The position numbers and the translations under genes were made by a program. The notes beneath the pieces were generated by a model, which saw only the letters and a list, made by a program, of their open reading frames with translations, ran no database searches and had not been told where the DNA came from. DNA of 64,000 nucleotides from Bagarius yarrelli (Eukaryota > Chordata > Actinopteri > Siluriformes > Sisoridae), in the NCBI GenBank assembly GCA_005784505.1, contig VCAZ01000265.1, forward strand, positions 235,120 through 299,119, in the 5' to 3' direction. Every line of letters begins with the position of its first letter. The stretch's first letter is position 1. Positions 1-11,110 of the stretch are shown piece after piece.

Positions 1-903
1 GATGTCTTGCTCTTTTCTATATCAGATTTAGCTTTACTGATTGTGAGCTGGTGAATTTGTTTGAACTTGTAGCCATGACACAGTTTAATGTATTATCTAT
101 GGCATCAATTCAAAAATTTCAGGTTTAGAACGCCATGTTACATCATTTGGGCAGACATAAGAGATGCCAAATTTGTGTCAGCTCTTGCAGTGAAAGCTTT
201 GCAACAGTTTACACAAACAGTCTGGAAAACAAAGGATTACTGTAGTCTTGGCATAGATTTTTTTATTCTTTTTAAAGTGCAGTGTGGTATTTTTGTAAGC
301 AAAATGAAGAGTGTTTACATCCAAATCCACTTCCTTTCCAGGAGCCGCCACATATGCCCAGTTTATTCTAGTCCAGACATTATCTTGATCTCATCCACCC
401 GCCTGTTTTACTTATGTTTACTGTTAACCTTTTACTTGCTTTACTTCTATATAGTTAAACTAGTTTCCTTTGCAGTTGAACTAGTTCAATTGTTCAGTTG
501 GGACGATGGATTTTTTTTAAGGAAACAGCGTCCACATTACAGTCAGCATCGCTGGATCCACTAACAGGCTTTTTTAAAGGCATCAAAAATTATGCATTGA
601 ATTTGGAAGCAAATATTTTCACACATTCTATGAATTACTTGACTGTCTGTTTCAGCTTCTCCATAATCCTTCACAGACCTACAACCTGAAACAGTTTGGT
701 TTCACATTGTGATTGGTCTGGACTACCTGGGTTTGGGTTTTAACATCATAAAAACATATTTGTATTCCGCTGTCTTTATCAAATTTTTACTGAATGGGCT
801 GGACAGACGTTTGGCTGCCCATGCCTAGCGCTGGCCGTGCTGTACAGAGTGTTTTGTTTTGTATTGTCTATTTAAATTGTGGTGGCTCTTTGACTATTTA
901 TTT
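1..903. other. Unique AT-rich stretch, no gene seen
   Basis: No repeat family is recognised here. A 158-codon open frame lies at 88-564 on the + strand, but its product is low-complexity and rich in Phe, Leu and Tyr, with no domain, signal peptide or motif I recognise. I treat it as chance. Confidence 0.5.
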
Positions 904-975
904 GTGGTGCCTCATGGTCGAGGTGTTGGACTACCAACCCAAAGATTGTGGGTTCGATTCCCAGCTGCATGGAAA
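904..975 (+). repeat. tRNA-derived SINE head (family A-like) with unfamiliar downstream sequence
   Basis: An A-box-like GTGGTGCCTCATGGTCGAGG and a B-box GGTTCGATTCCCAGC (951-965) have the spacing of a tRNA-type Pol III promoter and match the head of the other family A SINEs in this window. After position 975 the usual family A body (CCACTGCTGGGCCCCTGAGC and the rest) is absent, so this is a truncated copy or a different SINE sharing the head. Confidence 0.5.
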
Positions 976-1330
976 CTAAGGTTTTCGTCATGGGACCTAG
1001 CTATAGTCCCTGGCCGGTGTTTGTACCCAAAGTGCTTTTTGCAGTGCCGGGTCCTATTAAACTGCAGGCCCTCTTACCTTTAGGACCAAAGGGTAAAGAA
1101 AGAGGCTGAAACCTCTGTGGCCAGTGTAAGCACTGTGCATGTACATACACAGAATTGTTCTGTAGAGAAGTTCAGACCAGCTATTAATCTGTTTCAGCAT
1201 GCCCAGAAGAGGGGTGAGGGGTGGCAGCCACCAGGCAATTAGCAGACAGGTTGCTGTGACCAGAGATTTCCATACCTCTAGCGTTCCTGCCTGAATGTGA
1301 GAGCAGCGCATGTTTATAAAGCATTACTTC
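976..1330. other. Non-repetitive stretch upstream of promoter-like sequence
   Basis: It is of moderate GC content. It may be the body of an unknown SINE (976-1080) followed by unique sequence. No domain-bearing frame is seen. Confidence 0.3.
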
Positions 1331-1334
1331 CTGG

Positions 1335-1446
1335 TAGATGACGTCACCCAGCCGTGACATAATGCTTAAGGCAAAAGGTTATAAAAGGGCGTTTTCAAAG
1401 CATCTCGGTTCATGCTCGAAGCATCTTATTACCTCAGTGAACCATG
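1335..1446 (+). promoter_or_regulatory. Candidate Pol II promoter: CRE, TATA box and ATG in a good context
   Basis: A perfect palindromic CRE (TGACGTCA) lies at 1339-1346, and a TATA-like TTATAAAAGG at 1379-1388. About 55 nt further on, an ATG at 1444 sits in the context GTGAACCATGTC. These spacings fit a cAMP-responsive TATA promoter. The frame from this ATG closes after 14 codons, so a spliced first exon, a non-coding RNA start or coincidence are all possible. Confidence 0.35.
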
Positions 1447-3300
1447 TCTAATACGGTCAGAGTTCACATATATCTCCTCTCTAAATAATTCATAATGAAA
1501 TATCTACATTCATATCTTAATAAATTTTAAACACAATCACAATTATATAGACCAGTATATTTAAATCCTAAATAGTATTTACAGTATATACTATAGTAGC
1601 ATATACAGTATTAACTATATAGATTATAATATCTAAATAATTCTGTATATGTATATATTATAAAAAAAAAAAGCCAACAGCTTTGGATAATGTTCACATC
1701 CATCAGCGGAATGGGAAAAACAGTAATTTTTAACTGTTAACATATTCGTTGTTTTTTTTTTTAAAGGCTGCTGTTCTAAAGTTTTTGGTTCTCGGTTACT
1801 GAATCTGAATTCATGGATGTGATAGAACAGAAGTGCATGATGCAACTTTGTCAGTACATGAACCCGAAATCACAAAGGAATGTTTCATGTGGAAGTCATG
1901 CAGCGACCTGAATCTTTAAGTGGCAAACCACAGATACTACAAAAAAAAAAAAAAAAAAAAAAAATCAACACACAGAAACTCAATGCATGATTTTTAGTTC
2001 TTTTAAAAGTCATAAAAATTTTCATTTATGTACTTTAAATGTAAGTTCCGTTACACGTGAAGTATATTTAGTGACAGATAGAAACCATATATGATATACT
2101 GTATTTATTATCCCTCTTAACATATTTAATAAACTATGCATTCACTTAGGGTCCAACTGGAGTGCATTGTGGGTAAACTTTCTGATATACACGGATGCTA
2201 TATTACTTCAAGGTCCTTCTTAGTATGTATTAATTAGTATTTGCTACCTATTACTTATTACCATTTGCTATTGCTAATTTTGTGCACGTTCAGTGTAAAA
2301 AAAAATAGCTTTTGTTTTTTTGTCTAGGCTTTTTTCGGTTATTTTCTGTTTTGCTTTAAATACTTGAAAAAAAACTGATCAGGTTTTTGTTGTCAAGCTG
2401 TTGCCAACACGCACATTAATAAGGACCACCGTTTCATTCTTTGCTCTTTGTGACACTGGTCTAATAGCATCACAAGTATCTGAGAACTAGGAGCTGCTTT
2501 GTGCAAAAAGGGTTTTTTCTTTTTTTTAGAACTATTGTGAGGTTGGCAAGAGTTTTTATCTGTTTAGGATTCAACTCTGTCACAAGCTGTGAATCAGGAC
2601 AAGAATTCTCAAGAGATTCCTCTATACAATCTCCCATTACAAGATAACTAGTATTTTTTTTCTCTTTCTGTCTCTTTATTTCCTCAATATTTAATCAAAA
2701 CCACTTTAAGCATTGCTTGGAATCCAATTACAGTTGTGGAGTATTGCCATGGCTTTTGTGAGATCTCTGCTGACCTATGAGCATCTCTGGAGGAATGAGA
2801 GCACAGGTGAGGGTGTAGGATTTGCTGTCTAGTGTCAAACCAGGAAATAAACACACTATATAACATGCTAGTGTAATAGTGAGGTAGCCATTTTGGTCAA
2901 GTCAAAGCTAAATATCCAGACCCTTATAATGTGTTCGAAAACTGCTTATATATTTAGCAGGTCAAATTTGACTTGTGACCTGTGAATTTAACGAGTAAAA
3001 TTTGACCCTAACACAATATATCGATTAACCCTCATGTGGTGCTCATGTTTTTGTTATTTCGCTAATGCTTAATGTTCCGCTTTGGTGGACCCATCATATT
3101 ATTGATTTAATCAACATTTTCTACACAATAACAACACTTTAGCTCATTTACAAGCAATAAATTTATGGTTAATATTTAAAATTTACCTCGTTAGAAAATT
3201 ACATTTAAAAAGTGTTACGGAAAAGATAAGATAATAATAAGTTTGGGGATAAAAGAAATATTTAATAGGATAAATTGTATTAAAAACGTTGAAATCGGAT
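1447..3300. other. Long AT-rich unique stretch with an A24 tract
   Basis: There are no dispersed elements. It includes a 24-nt poly-A run at 1941-1964 and many short A/T runs. No convincing coding frame is present on either strand. Confidence 0.5.
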
Positions 3301-3305
3301 CCCAT

Positions 3306-3881
3306 TGTCAGGGACACACCAACGCTCAAACACGCTTCCCCGTTCACAGTCCTCCGTTCCTGACTAATTGCATGCACCTGTTCCTCATTTCCCTATTCAT
3401 CCCGCTCACCAGACTCAACGTCGTGCCGTTTCTAAGGTTTCTCCAGACTTTTAGACTCATTACATTTACATTTTCTGCATTAGGCAGATGCTCTTATCCA
3501 AAGCGTCTTATATTTATCTCTTATATACAACCGAGCAATTGGGGGTTAAGGGCCTTGCTCAGGGGTCCAACAGTGGCAAATTAGTGCTGCTGGTAATCGA
3601 ACCCTGATCCTCCAGATATCAGTCTAAGACCTTAATCACCGCACTACCATTTCCCCCAGACTCCCCTACACGAAAGTGTTCCAGACTGATGGTGTACTCC
3701 CAGTGGCCTTCCAGTTACTCCAGTGTTTCAAGTGTTCTGGGTATTCCTGTGTTCTCTAAGTTTCTCGTTCGCATTAAAGATTTCAAGTTCTCTGATATCC
3801 TAAGTTTAAGTTCTGATCACCATTTTTGTGAATAAACTGATGTTTGGTTCTAACCTTGTCCTAAGTCTACTTCCCGTTACG
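3306..3881 (+). mobile_element. Ty3/gypsy-like solo LTR, interrupted by a SINE
   Basis: It begins TGTCAGGGACACACC and contains CTAATTGCATGCACCTGTTCCTCAT, typical of the 5' part of fish gypsy LTRs. It ends with an AATAAA-bearing segment (GTGAATAAACTG), GGTTCTAACC and the terminus CCCGTTACG. The last ~45 nt closely match the end of another LTR at 55440-55868. No clean target duplication is visible and no internal gypsy coding sequence lies next to it, so a solo LTR is likely. Confidence 0.6.
3459..3657 (-). repeat. Family A SINE nested in the LTR, with 6-bp target duplication
   Basis: On the minus strand the order is tRNA-like head (right end), body with the reverse of GGCCCCTGAGCAAGGCCCTTAACC, and tail. 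On the + strand the tail is seen first, as GGCAGATGCTCTTATCC. The repeat is flanked by AGACTC at 3453-3458 and 3658-3663, a direct duplication that shows insertion into the older LTR. Confidence 0.85.
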
Positions 3882-4064
3882 CATAACCACCGAACAAAGG
3901 TCAGTTATAAACCCTTCAACTAGTGCACCACTAAACAAGTTCAATAGACTAGTTCACTTCCTAAGATGCACCCATGTGCTTAGTGTCACCTTTTTATTTA
4001 GAAGAAGGCCCCCAGACCTGTCTGGAGGCAAAACAGAGGCCAGATTTACTTTCCACAGTTATTC

Positions 4065-4170
4065 TAATAAATAAATACAACTTTATTGTCATTGCACAAG
4101 TACAAAGCAACGAAAAGCTGTTTAGCATCTACCAGAAGTGCAAATAGTAGAACTGTGCAAATGCAGATAA
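4065..4170. repeat. Fish dispersed repeat tail, LINE-like
   Basis: It contains TTTATTGTCATTGCACAAG and CAACGAAAAGCTGTTTAGC, a segment I recall as dispersed in fish genomes and resembling LINE 3' ends. It starts with an AATAAATA tract. Family assignment is uncertain. Confidence 0.4.
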
Positions 4171-4317
4171 TTATGTCAGTATGTACATTAATGAATAAGG
4201 CTATGTAAACACTGGAGTTTGGTTTGTTGCAGGGGTTTCAATGGAGACACTAGAAAATATCAGTAGCATGAATACAGATTTTGCAATCACAGCTAAAAAT
4301 GAATATTGCATCAGTTA

Positions 4318-4390
4318 CAGTTTATACTAATAGTTTGTGAACACCTTGCCAGCACCGACATGAGTGTGTCTTTCACAAATTGATTAAAAG
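4318..4390. mobile_element. Tc1/mariner terminal fragment
   Basis: ACTAATAGTTTGTGAACACC resembles the Tc1-like terminus (AAAAGTTTGTGGACACC) seen in better copies here. Only one end is present. Confidence 0.4.
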
Positions 4391-5290
4391 GTGTGATTAA
4401 TTTTTCCGTGATAGCACGACCCAGACAGCAAGAGTAACTGCTTTGTTTACATTAATGTGTTCTTGTTTCTATAGCAACAGGAAATGAATAAATGCTCAAT
4501 AGAAAAATGGGTGTAATGAGTGCTGTGGTGACATTTGTCATGATATGTTTATTACACCTTACTATATCTGGTTTGCAGTTTATAGGTGACATAATGATTA
4601 AATTTGGAAACAATGGCTATTGATGTAATGACTGGTAGTATCTGGTATTATGTATGGTTTATTATCAAATAAAATTGATTAAAAAAAAGGAAATTCTTAA
4701 AAAATTGCTATATTATTAGAGGATTTACGGTAATTGCTTTACAATGCCCTATTATTAAAAAATCTACCAGCTTTGGAGTGACAGCCTTTACTCTTTTACA
4801 TCAGGCTGCATCACATCACCCCGTTATTGTTATTGTTATTCACTACGTATAATAATAATTTCAATGAATTAACATTCTATTAAAAGCCCCATGCTGGGCT
4901 TTTTTTTTAGAAATATGACTGGTCCCATACTGAATGTCAATAATCATTAAAATAAATCATGCATAATGGTCATTTGATTGTATATTAATCTTGCTTGCAG
5001 GAATCAATACATGATATGTGCCAACTGGCTCATAGTTTTAATCACTCTCCATGCTGTACTTACATAAGCATTGTATTACTGCTGAACGTGGGTACATAAC
5101 CTTTTTTTTTTTTTTTAATTATCGATTTTAAGTGCATTACAAAGGTTTTGCTGAATATTACTCTTTTAAAAGTTTATACCAAACAAGAAAAATGATATGC
5201 AAAGACAAAATGTGTGCTCCTGTTATGCAACATTTCACCCATTAATAGCTAGGTATCTGTATTAGATGATAATTAATTAAAGCTCCACAA
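4391..5290. other. AT-rich unique stretch
   Basis: No repeats other than poly-T and poly-A runs (for example 5102-5117), and no credible coding frame. Confidence 0.5.
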
Positions 5291-5730
5291 ATGAATTGGG
5301 ATACCTGACCATGACATCCCTATGTTTTTTTTGTTTATCCTATTCCAGTTTTTCATCTCACTCTTATTCCTATAATAACCGCTGCACTAATGTTGAGTCA
5401 GGAGGTCTGGAGTTTAGATGGTGTTTGGTTCTTTCCAAAGGTGTTCAGTTTGAAGCGGTTGATTTAGAGTCAGGACTCGAATTCTTTCACTCCAACCAGA
5501 ACACACCATGTCTTTGTTGAGTTCAGGGGTTTTGTGCACGGTGGCATTGTCATGCTGAGACAGTGTTTGGGTCTTTTAGCTACAGTAAAATAATAAATGT
5601 AGTACTACAACATACAAAGACATTTTCAACAATTGTGTGCATTCAGCTTTGTGACAAAAAGTTTAAGGAAAACACACTTATGTGGGTGTGCTGGTAGGCT
5701 GTTCACAAACCTTTGACCGTATAGTGTAAT
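5291..5730. mobile_element. Tc1/mariner-like non-autonomous relic
   Basis: Segments match the fish Tc1-like family in order: CTGACCATGACATCC near the left end, AAAGGTGTTCAGT, GAGTCAGGACTC, ACCATGTCTTTG, GTGCACGGTGGCATTGTCATG, ACAATTGTGTGC, and the right terminus GTTCACAAACCTTTGACCGT. The 74-codon open frame inside is not transposase. Substitutions and gaps indicate a long-dead copy. Confidence 0.7.
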
Positions 5731-6030
5731 ATTTGATCAATCTCGGTATTCCAAATGATGACATAGTATACACATAAAATGCACATTTGCAATGAAACTA
5801 TTCAATTTTTGATTATTCCTATCTAATATCCCTTTTCTTGGCATTTCAGTTTTTTTTAAATGATATGCTCGTCATGTTAGCTGGACTTGACCTCAGATTG
5901 ACAGTTTAGGGTGATATGTGGTGGATAAATCAGTTGGACAAAGAATATTACGTGTCTGGGCTATTAATTTTTATTGGCAGTAGGATAGCTTTCACAAGCG
6001 GTATAACACCCAGAGAAGGACAATCCATAG
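5731..6030. other. Unique AT-rich stretch
   Basis: Nothing recognised. Confidence 0.4.
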
Positions 6031-6038
6031 TGTGTGTG

Positions 6039-6075
<37 letters not shown>

Positions 6076-6080
6076 ATATA
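6031..6080. repeat. (TG)n(TA)n microsatellite
   Basis: A short TG run passes into TA repeats with one TATC interruption. Confidence 0.9.
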
Positions 6081-6795
6081 TCATAGACACTATTAATATA
6101 TACTACTCACTCCACCACATACTAGCTGTGGATTATATATGGATCGCTGCGTAATCCTGAGGCACAAGTATGTGGCAGCCTTTACAAAACCATAATAAAG
6201 TGCAGACTATTTAAGACGTTCGGCTTTTCTGCTACATAATATAGAAGAAAAAACACAAGCAACTCATTTTAGTCCAGAACATCTACCATTAATCTGCATC
6301 CCGGTCCTCATCACCCCACAGGTTAGATCGAAAATTAAATTTTAAATTTATTCATGGATTTTTTTAGTCCCACATTGTTTAGGTTCATTATCAAACACTA
6401 GTTTTATTGCTTGTATAGTTTTTAAGAAATGGATGACATTAAATGTTGAGAAAAAGAATTCTGTACATATTTTAGCTTGGAAAATTGTCTTAAATTGGCT
6501 TAAATGATTAAAAATAAGTCTCGTTAACTTTCAGCTACCATTTAAAGTCTTTTTGTAATTTTTTGGGATTTGTACTCTTATTTATTATATAAAAAAATAG
6601 TTTTTTCTCTGTATATACGCTTTATTTTCTATTTTGTGAAACTTGTGTTATTTATAAAAGGCGACTGCGAAAAATAATGCTATTGATAATAAAAGTCATT
6701 GCAGTACAGTATTATTGTAGCCACATCACCATCTAGTGGTATTAAGTGAGAAAAAAAAGTAGCCTGGTACTGAGAATAAAAAATTGGGATACATG
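6081..6795. other. Unique AT-rich stretch
   Basis: No dispersed repeat or coding frame is recognised. Confidence 0.4.
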
Positions 6796-6827
6796 TTCAT
6801 TCATTCATTCATTTATTCATTCATTTT
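6796..6827. repeat. (ATTC)n microsatellite
   Basis: About seven tetranucleotide units with one ATTT variant. Confidence 0.85.
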
Positions 6828-6925
6828 GGATGACATTTACAATGTAAAAAATAAATAAATTTTTTCAGCTACTTTTAATTTCTTACAAAGTGATTATTCG
6901 TATAAAGTATTATCTTTAAAACAAC

Positions 6926-6927
<2 letters not shown>

Positions 6928-6963
<36 letters not shown>
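6928..6963. repeat. Poly-C tract, 36 nt
   Basis: This is an uninterrupted run of C (G on the minus strand) in an otherwise AT-rich context, lying 17 nt upstream of the RTE LINE remnant. Such a run can form i-motif or G-quadruplex structures, and its assembled length is unreliable. Confidence 0.95.
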
Positions 6964-6979
6964 ATATTCTGGAAAAGCT

Positions 6980-7404
6980 CCTTCTTCTTCTCCTTTTGGC
7001 TGTTCCCTTTTAGGGGTCACCACAGCGAATCATCCGTCTCCACCGAACCCTTTTCTGTACATCCTCTTCACTCACACACACTAACTTCATGTCCTTGTTT
7101 ATCGCATCCAAATACCTCCTCTTTGGTCTTCCTCTTTGCCCCCTGCCTGGTAGCTTAATTTCTAACATCCTCCTACCAATATATCCACTATCCCTCCTCT
7201 GTACATGTCCAAACCACCTCAATCTGTCTTCCCTGACTTTCCCCCCAAACCATCTAACATGAGCTGTCCCCCTCGATGAACCTGTTCCTAATCCTGTCCA
7301 ACCTCGTCACTCCCAAGGAAAACCCTCAACATCTTCATCTCTGCTACTTCCAGCTCTTCCACCTGTCTCTTCCTCAGTGCCACTGTCTCTAAACCATACA
7401 TCAT
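6980..7404 (-). mobile_element. RTE-type LINE, C-terminal ORF2 remnant and 3' end
   Basis: On the minus strand an open frame (7222 to 7010) has residues typical of the C-terminus of RTE-like reverse transcriptases in fish: RWFGHVQRRDSGYIGRRML, then LPGRGQRGRPKRRYLD, then VRWRRMIRCGDP at the end. Upstream of it, other frames continue the similarity (EELEVAEMKMLRV). The sequence after the stop (GGGGTCGCC-like on the minus strand, then a GAAGAAG-rich end) is the usual 3' end. Frameshifts and a 5' truncation show it is dead. Confidence 0.85.
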
Positions 7405-8188
7405 AGAAAAGTTCCTATAGTATATTATTACTCTGAATAGTAATAATTTATTATTTTAGTTTATTTATAATTGAATTCTTTAATCGTTTGTCTTGTTTAT
7501 CTGTTCTAAAAAATTAAGTATTACCAAACTCTGATTTATGGTGTCAAACTAAATATCACCATACGGGGCAGATTTGCCTTTTTTGACTTATAGCATCTGC
7601 AAGAAGGTTTTTTTTGGATCTTCTGCAGTACTTTAAAAATGCATAACATATTTACCCATTCATGGGTTTACGGAGTGAACTTTCAGCCTGCTGTCACTTT
7701 CAGCCAGCACTGCAATCCCTTTTATACAATCTTTTCAAAACAGGCATTAATAAGATGATTGAGTAAAAGTGCAAAAAACTTAAATGCGTTGTCCAATTAT
7801 TATCAGATACATTAGAAATGTGTGATTTATCACCATATTCAACACGTCCTATTCAACAAATAAGTTGCTGGTTTCTATTGTTTTTTTTAATATTCGTTGT
7901 AGAGCTTTAAATGAGCTTTATATTGACAGTAATTATGCGTCACCGGAGCTCAATTAAGGTTTTCAGGTTTTCGAGATATCCTTGCTAATGTGTCAATTTG
8001 CCAAGTGTCAAACAGTCCAAGTTTCTGTCATAAAAATAAGGCAGTTAGCTGGTCAGTGCTTTTGCCCCTATTTCTTTGTCCTGTAGATCAGAATTTATCA
8101 ACAGAGTTAGCTATATAAGATGTCAGTATCCCTATTACTATTAAACACCCAGATTTAGTCTCATTAAACTCCAAACTTTTGAAAATGC

Positions 8189-8191
<3 letters not shown>
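7405..8191. other. AT-rich unique stretch
   Basis: No repeat family or coding frame recognised. Confidence 0.4.

Positions 8192-8258
<67 letters not shown>
8192..8258. repeat. (TA)n microsatellite
   Basis: An uninterrupted TA run of about 33 units. Confidence 0.95.
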
Positions 8259-8261
<3 letters not shown>

Positions 8262-8340
8262 AAAAGGTAGGTAGTGTTGGTAGGTAAGGAGGTACATTTT
8301 TCCATACCAATCACAGCAAACACAGTTGAGCCTCATAGTT

Positions 8341-8450
8341 TATCCGAAATGAAGATGTAATGCTACAACATATAAAGAAATTTTCCACAATTGTGTGTTT
8401 TAAGATTGTGGCAACGGTTTGAGGAAGAAACCCCGCGTGCTGTCAAGTTG
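8341..8450. mobile_element. Tc1/mariner relic fragment
   Basis: GATGTAATGCTACAACATA, ACAATTGTGTGTTTT and GGCAACGGTTTGAGGAAG match, in order, the interior of the same non-autonomous Tc1-like family seen at 5291-5730. No termini are present. Confidence 0.6.
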
Positions 8451-8454
8451 TCCA

Positions 8455-8935
8455 TAACCCAAATTTCGGAAAAGTTTAGACGTTTTTTAAATTTGAATAA
8501 AATGAAAACGAAAACACTTTTAAATCACATGAGCCAATATTTTATTCAGAATAGAACATAAATGTATAAACTGAGAAATTGTATCCACTAAATGAGCTCA
8601 TTTCACATTTGTTGCCTGCTACAGGTCTCAAAAAGCAAGATATTTTGAATAGATTCGGCTGGGAGAACATTTAGCAACTAATTAAGTTAATTGAAATCAG
8701 GACTGCAACATACTTATCCACAAATGGATGTCCTAGAGAGGCAGTCTCTCAGAAGTAAAGATGGGCAGAGACTTAACCAATCTGTGAAAGAGTGTGTGTA
8801 AAAAGATTGTGGAATACTTTAAAAACAAACGCTCCTCAGTGTCAAATTGCAATTTCATCATCTACAGTGCATGACATCATCAAAAAATTCAGAGAAACTG
8901 ATCGCTGTGTGTAAAACTGAAGACCTTTTGTTGGA
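8455..8935 (+). mobile_element. Second Tc1/mariner family: terminus and 5' transposase region, decayed
   Basis: The left part (CCAATATTTTATTCAGAATAG, AACTGAGAAATT, GAGCTCATTTCA, ACAGGTCTCAAAAAG) matches the end of a widespread fish Tc1-like element. The right part (GAGGCAGTCTCTCAGAAG, AAGATGGGCAGAG, TCATCATCTACAGTGCATGA, AAAATTCAGAGAAACTG) matches its transposase start region. The two are brought together by an internal rearrangement, and the transposase frame is broken. Family membership is from memory. Confidence 0.65.
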
Positions 8936-8989
8936 TTCTTGTGGTATTTCTTAAAAAGAGGTTAGTTCTGATCAATAATCTTAAACCCA

Positions 8990-9153
8990 AACATTTACAT
9001 TTATGGCATTTGGCAGACGCCCTTATCCAGATCGACTTAAATTGATCTCTTTTATACAACTGAACAATTAGGGGTTAAGGGCTTGATCAATGGTGGGAAC
9101 TTGGTGGTGCTGGGAATCAAACCCTGGTCTTTCTAATCAGTCCAACACTTCCC
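8990..9153 (-). repeat. Family A SINE
   Basis: The tail GGCAGACGCCCTTATCCAG is at the left and the body is followed by GGGAATCAAACCC (reverse of the B box). The A-box end is truncated. Confidence 0.85.
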
Positions 9154-9403
9154 TCATTTGTACTTTGCAAAAGGAAAAAAAAATGTTCTAGCCTTGCCGA
9201 GAAGGCAGTTCTGCTATGCTACAGGCAGATGGCGACACAGTAACATTAATCACGTGTGTTACTTTCTACAGGCACATCAGTGACTCTAAATTATGTCTGT
9301 CTGCCTTCACTTAACAAAGACAGCATGCTAAAACCAATAATGCACCCCGGAAAGCTGCTAGCTAATAAGAGCAGACTGTTTATCTTTTATCTTATTATGT
9401 TTT

Positions 9404-9720
9404 TCATTTAAAATCTGTTTTTCTGAGAATTTGAAGCAAGTCTGCCAGCCTCAGTTCCTCAGTCTGTTCCTGGCATGTTTCGAATGCTGAGGAAGGCTCA
9501 TGTTTTGAAGTAGCGTGACGTGCCGCGTGGAGCTGCTCAGGAGCCTGTTTTCCACCTGTAGAGACAGCTGGATGAGGAGGGCTAAATTTAGGCAAGCGTC
9601 TGCAGTGTGAGGTCTGGGAGTCCCAGCCTCTCCCCCGCCTGTCACACTGTCTCTCTTCATTAGACGGAGGGGAGCTTGGGGACCATGGGAAAGTCAAACA
9701 ATCATTTTAAGCAGGAACGT
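9404..9720. promoter_or_regulatory. GC-richer repeat-free block, candidate conserved non-coding element
   Basis: Sequence complexity and GC are higher than in the flanks. Two overlapping minus-strand frames (97 and 69 codons) are open but carry no recognisable domain. It could be an enhancer or an unrecognised exon; alignment to another fish would decide. Confidence 0.25.
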
Positions 9721-10358
9721 AGCTCTATTTCCACTGCCTTCCGCTGCTCTTTCTGCTGCTGAGGGGAGTCTGTGCACAATGGCAGGATCCTATCCCTATT
9801 CAGCCACTGTCAGGCACAGCTTCACATATTCTTTTCACATCACTCAGGCAATAATGACAAAAATTTCCTCTTTTTGAGGAGCCAGTTGGCTCCCCACTAT
9901 GCCAGGCTTTAGTTAGGCCTGGCTGGACTGACATTTTGGCTCCACTTTCAATATTTGGCTTTTGCATTCATTGTCTGTTGAACTTTAAATGACTTGTTTT
10001 GTGCATTTCTGTGGCCTGTTGGAGAATTTACACCATAAATATTGCATTTGCATAAAATCTGCCCCTATAGGAGGCACAAAAGATAGCAGACTTATGTCAT
10101 GATATCTCGACAGGTTATGTGCAAGTTTTCAGTAATTAAGAAGGTTCATGATGAAGCTGCTGAGAGGATGCTGCGGTTGCATGGCCATCCACAGGGAGCG
10201 ACAGCATCTGCTGTGTTGTTCTGTGGAATCAGGGTTACTCATCAGTGCTGTAATGTTATCTAATAGAACTAAGACAGATCTTCAAAAACGTTGTTGTTTC
10301 TATGAAAATGTGAAACATTTGTGTGATTGTGACCATAAATGACCTTTACTGAAAAACT

Positions 10359-10361
<3 letters not shown>
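9721..10361. other. Unique stretch
   Basis: Moderate complexity, no repeat and no supported gene. Confidence 0.4.

Positions 10362-10408
<47 letters not shown>
10362..10408. repeat. (CA)n microsatellite
   Basis: About 23 uninterrupted CA units. Confidence 0.95.
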
Positions 10409-10411
<3 letters not shown>

Positions 10412-11110
10412 GGTGTGTCCACCAAAAAAGCGAAATCTGTGACTTCAGCGATCGAATGTTTATTAAACCTGGACAGACCTTAACTTTTTCTGATACAATA
10501 TCCTATGCTGTCCAGTTTTGGTTCCCAGAGTCTCTGATTACAGATTACAGTATTTATAAGGGCTGTAGATATAATTAGCAACAGTCTCACCATATGATAC
10601 ATATCACAAGATATTGCAATACAATACATATATTTCAAAAAGTAAACCAAATAGTTAAAAGATACAACAAATACAAAGACGAAGGCACATTTTTGTTTGT
10701 CCGTCTATGTTTGTGTCTGAAAAAAGGCCGCATGTTTCTGCAGCAACTACAGGAGCGGAGCAGGAAATAATTTGACTGAAGCTTTTATTTAAATAATAAC
10801 ATAATCATAAATCAGTTTAAAACCTAATTAAAATATGTATCGCCACTGGGGGTTAGAATATCGATACACTATTGTGAACAAATATCGCGATAGTTACCTG
10901 TATAGATATTTTTACCCAGCCCTAGTGGATAAAATGCTATAAATGACATTTAATCCAGTTTTCATTATCCCATTTTCCTGTTCTCTCTTCTCATGTGCTT
11001 ACATTATATCTTGAAAAATATTAACAGGGGCTACAAGGTGTTCTAGGAAAATGGCAACAGTTAAAACTTTGGCGAAATAAGAAAACATTCCATTAGCAAC
11101 GTTAACAATG
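10409..11110. other. Unique stretch
   Basis: No dispersed element recognised. Confidence 0.4.

Noticed and set aside
88..564. 158-codon open frame on the + strand, the longest in the window
   Set aside because: Low-complexity, Phe/Leu/Tyr-rich product with no domain or motif; AT-rich DNA gives such frames by chance. No second supporting exon is visible.
3306..3881. Target duplication of the gypsy LTR
   Set aside because: CCAT before the start and GCAT or CATA after the end do not match cleanly, so no duplication is claimed.
8088..8336. 82-codon minus-strand frame with a Tyr-Ile run
   Set aside because: Product of the (TA)n microsatellite.
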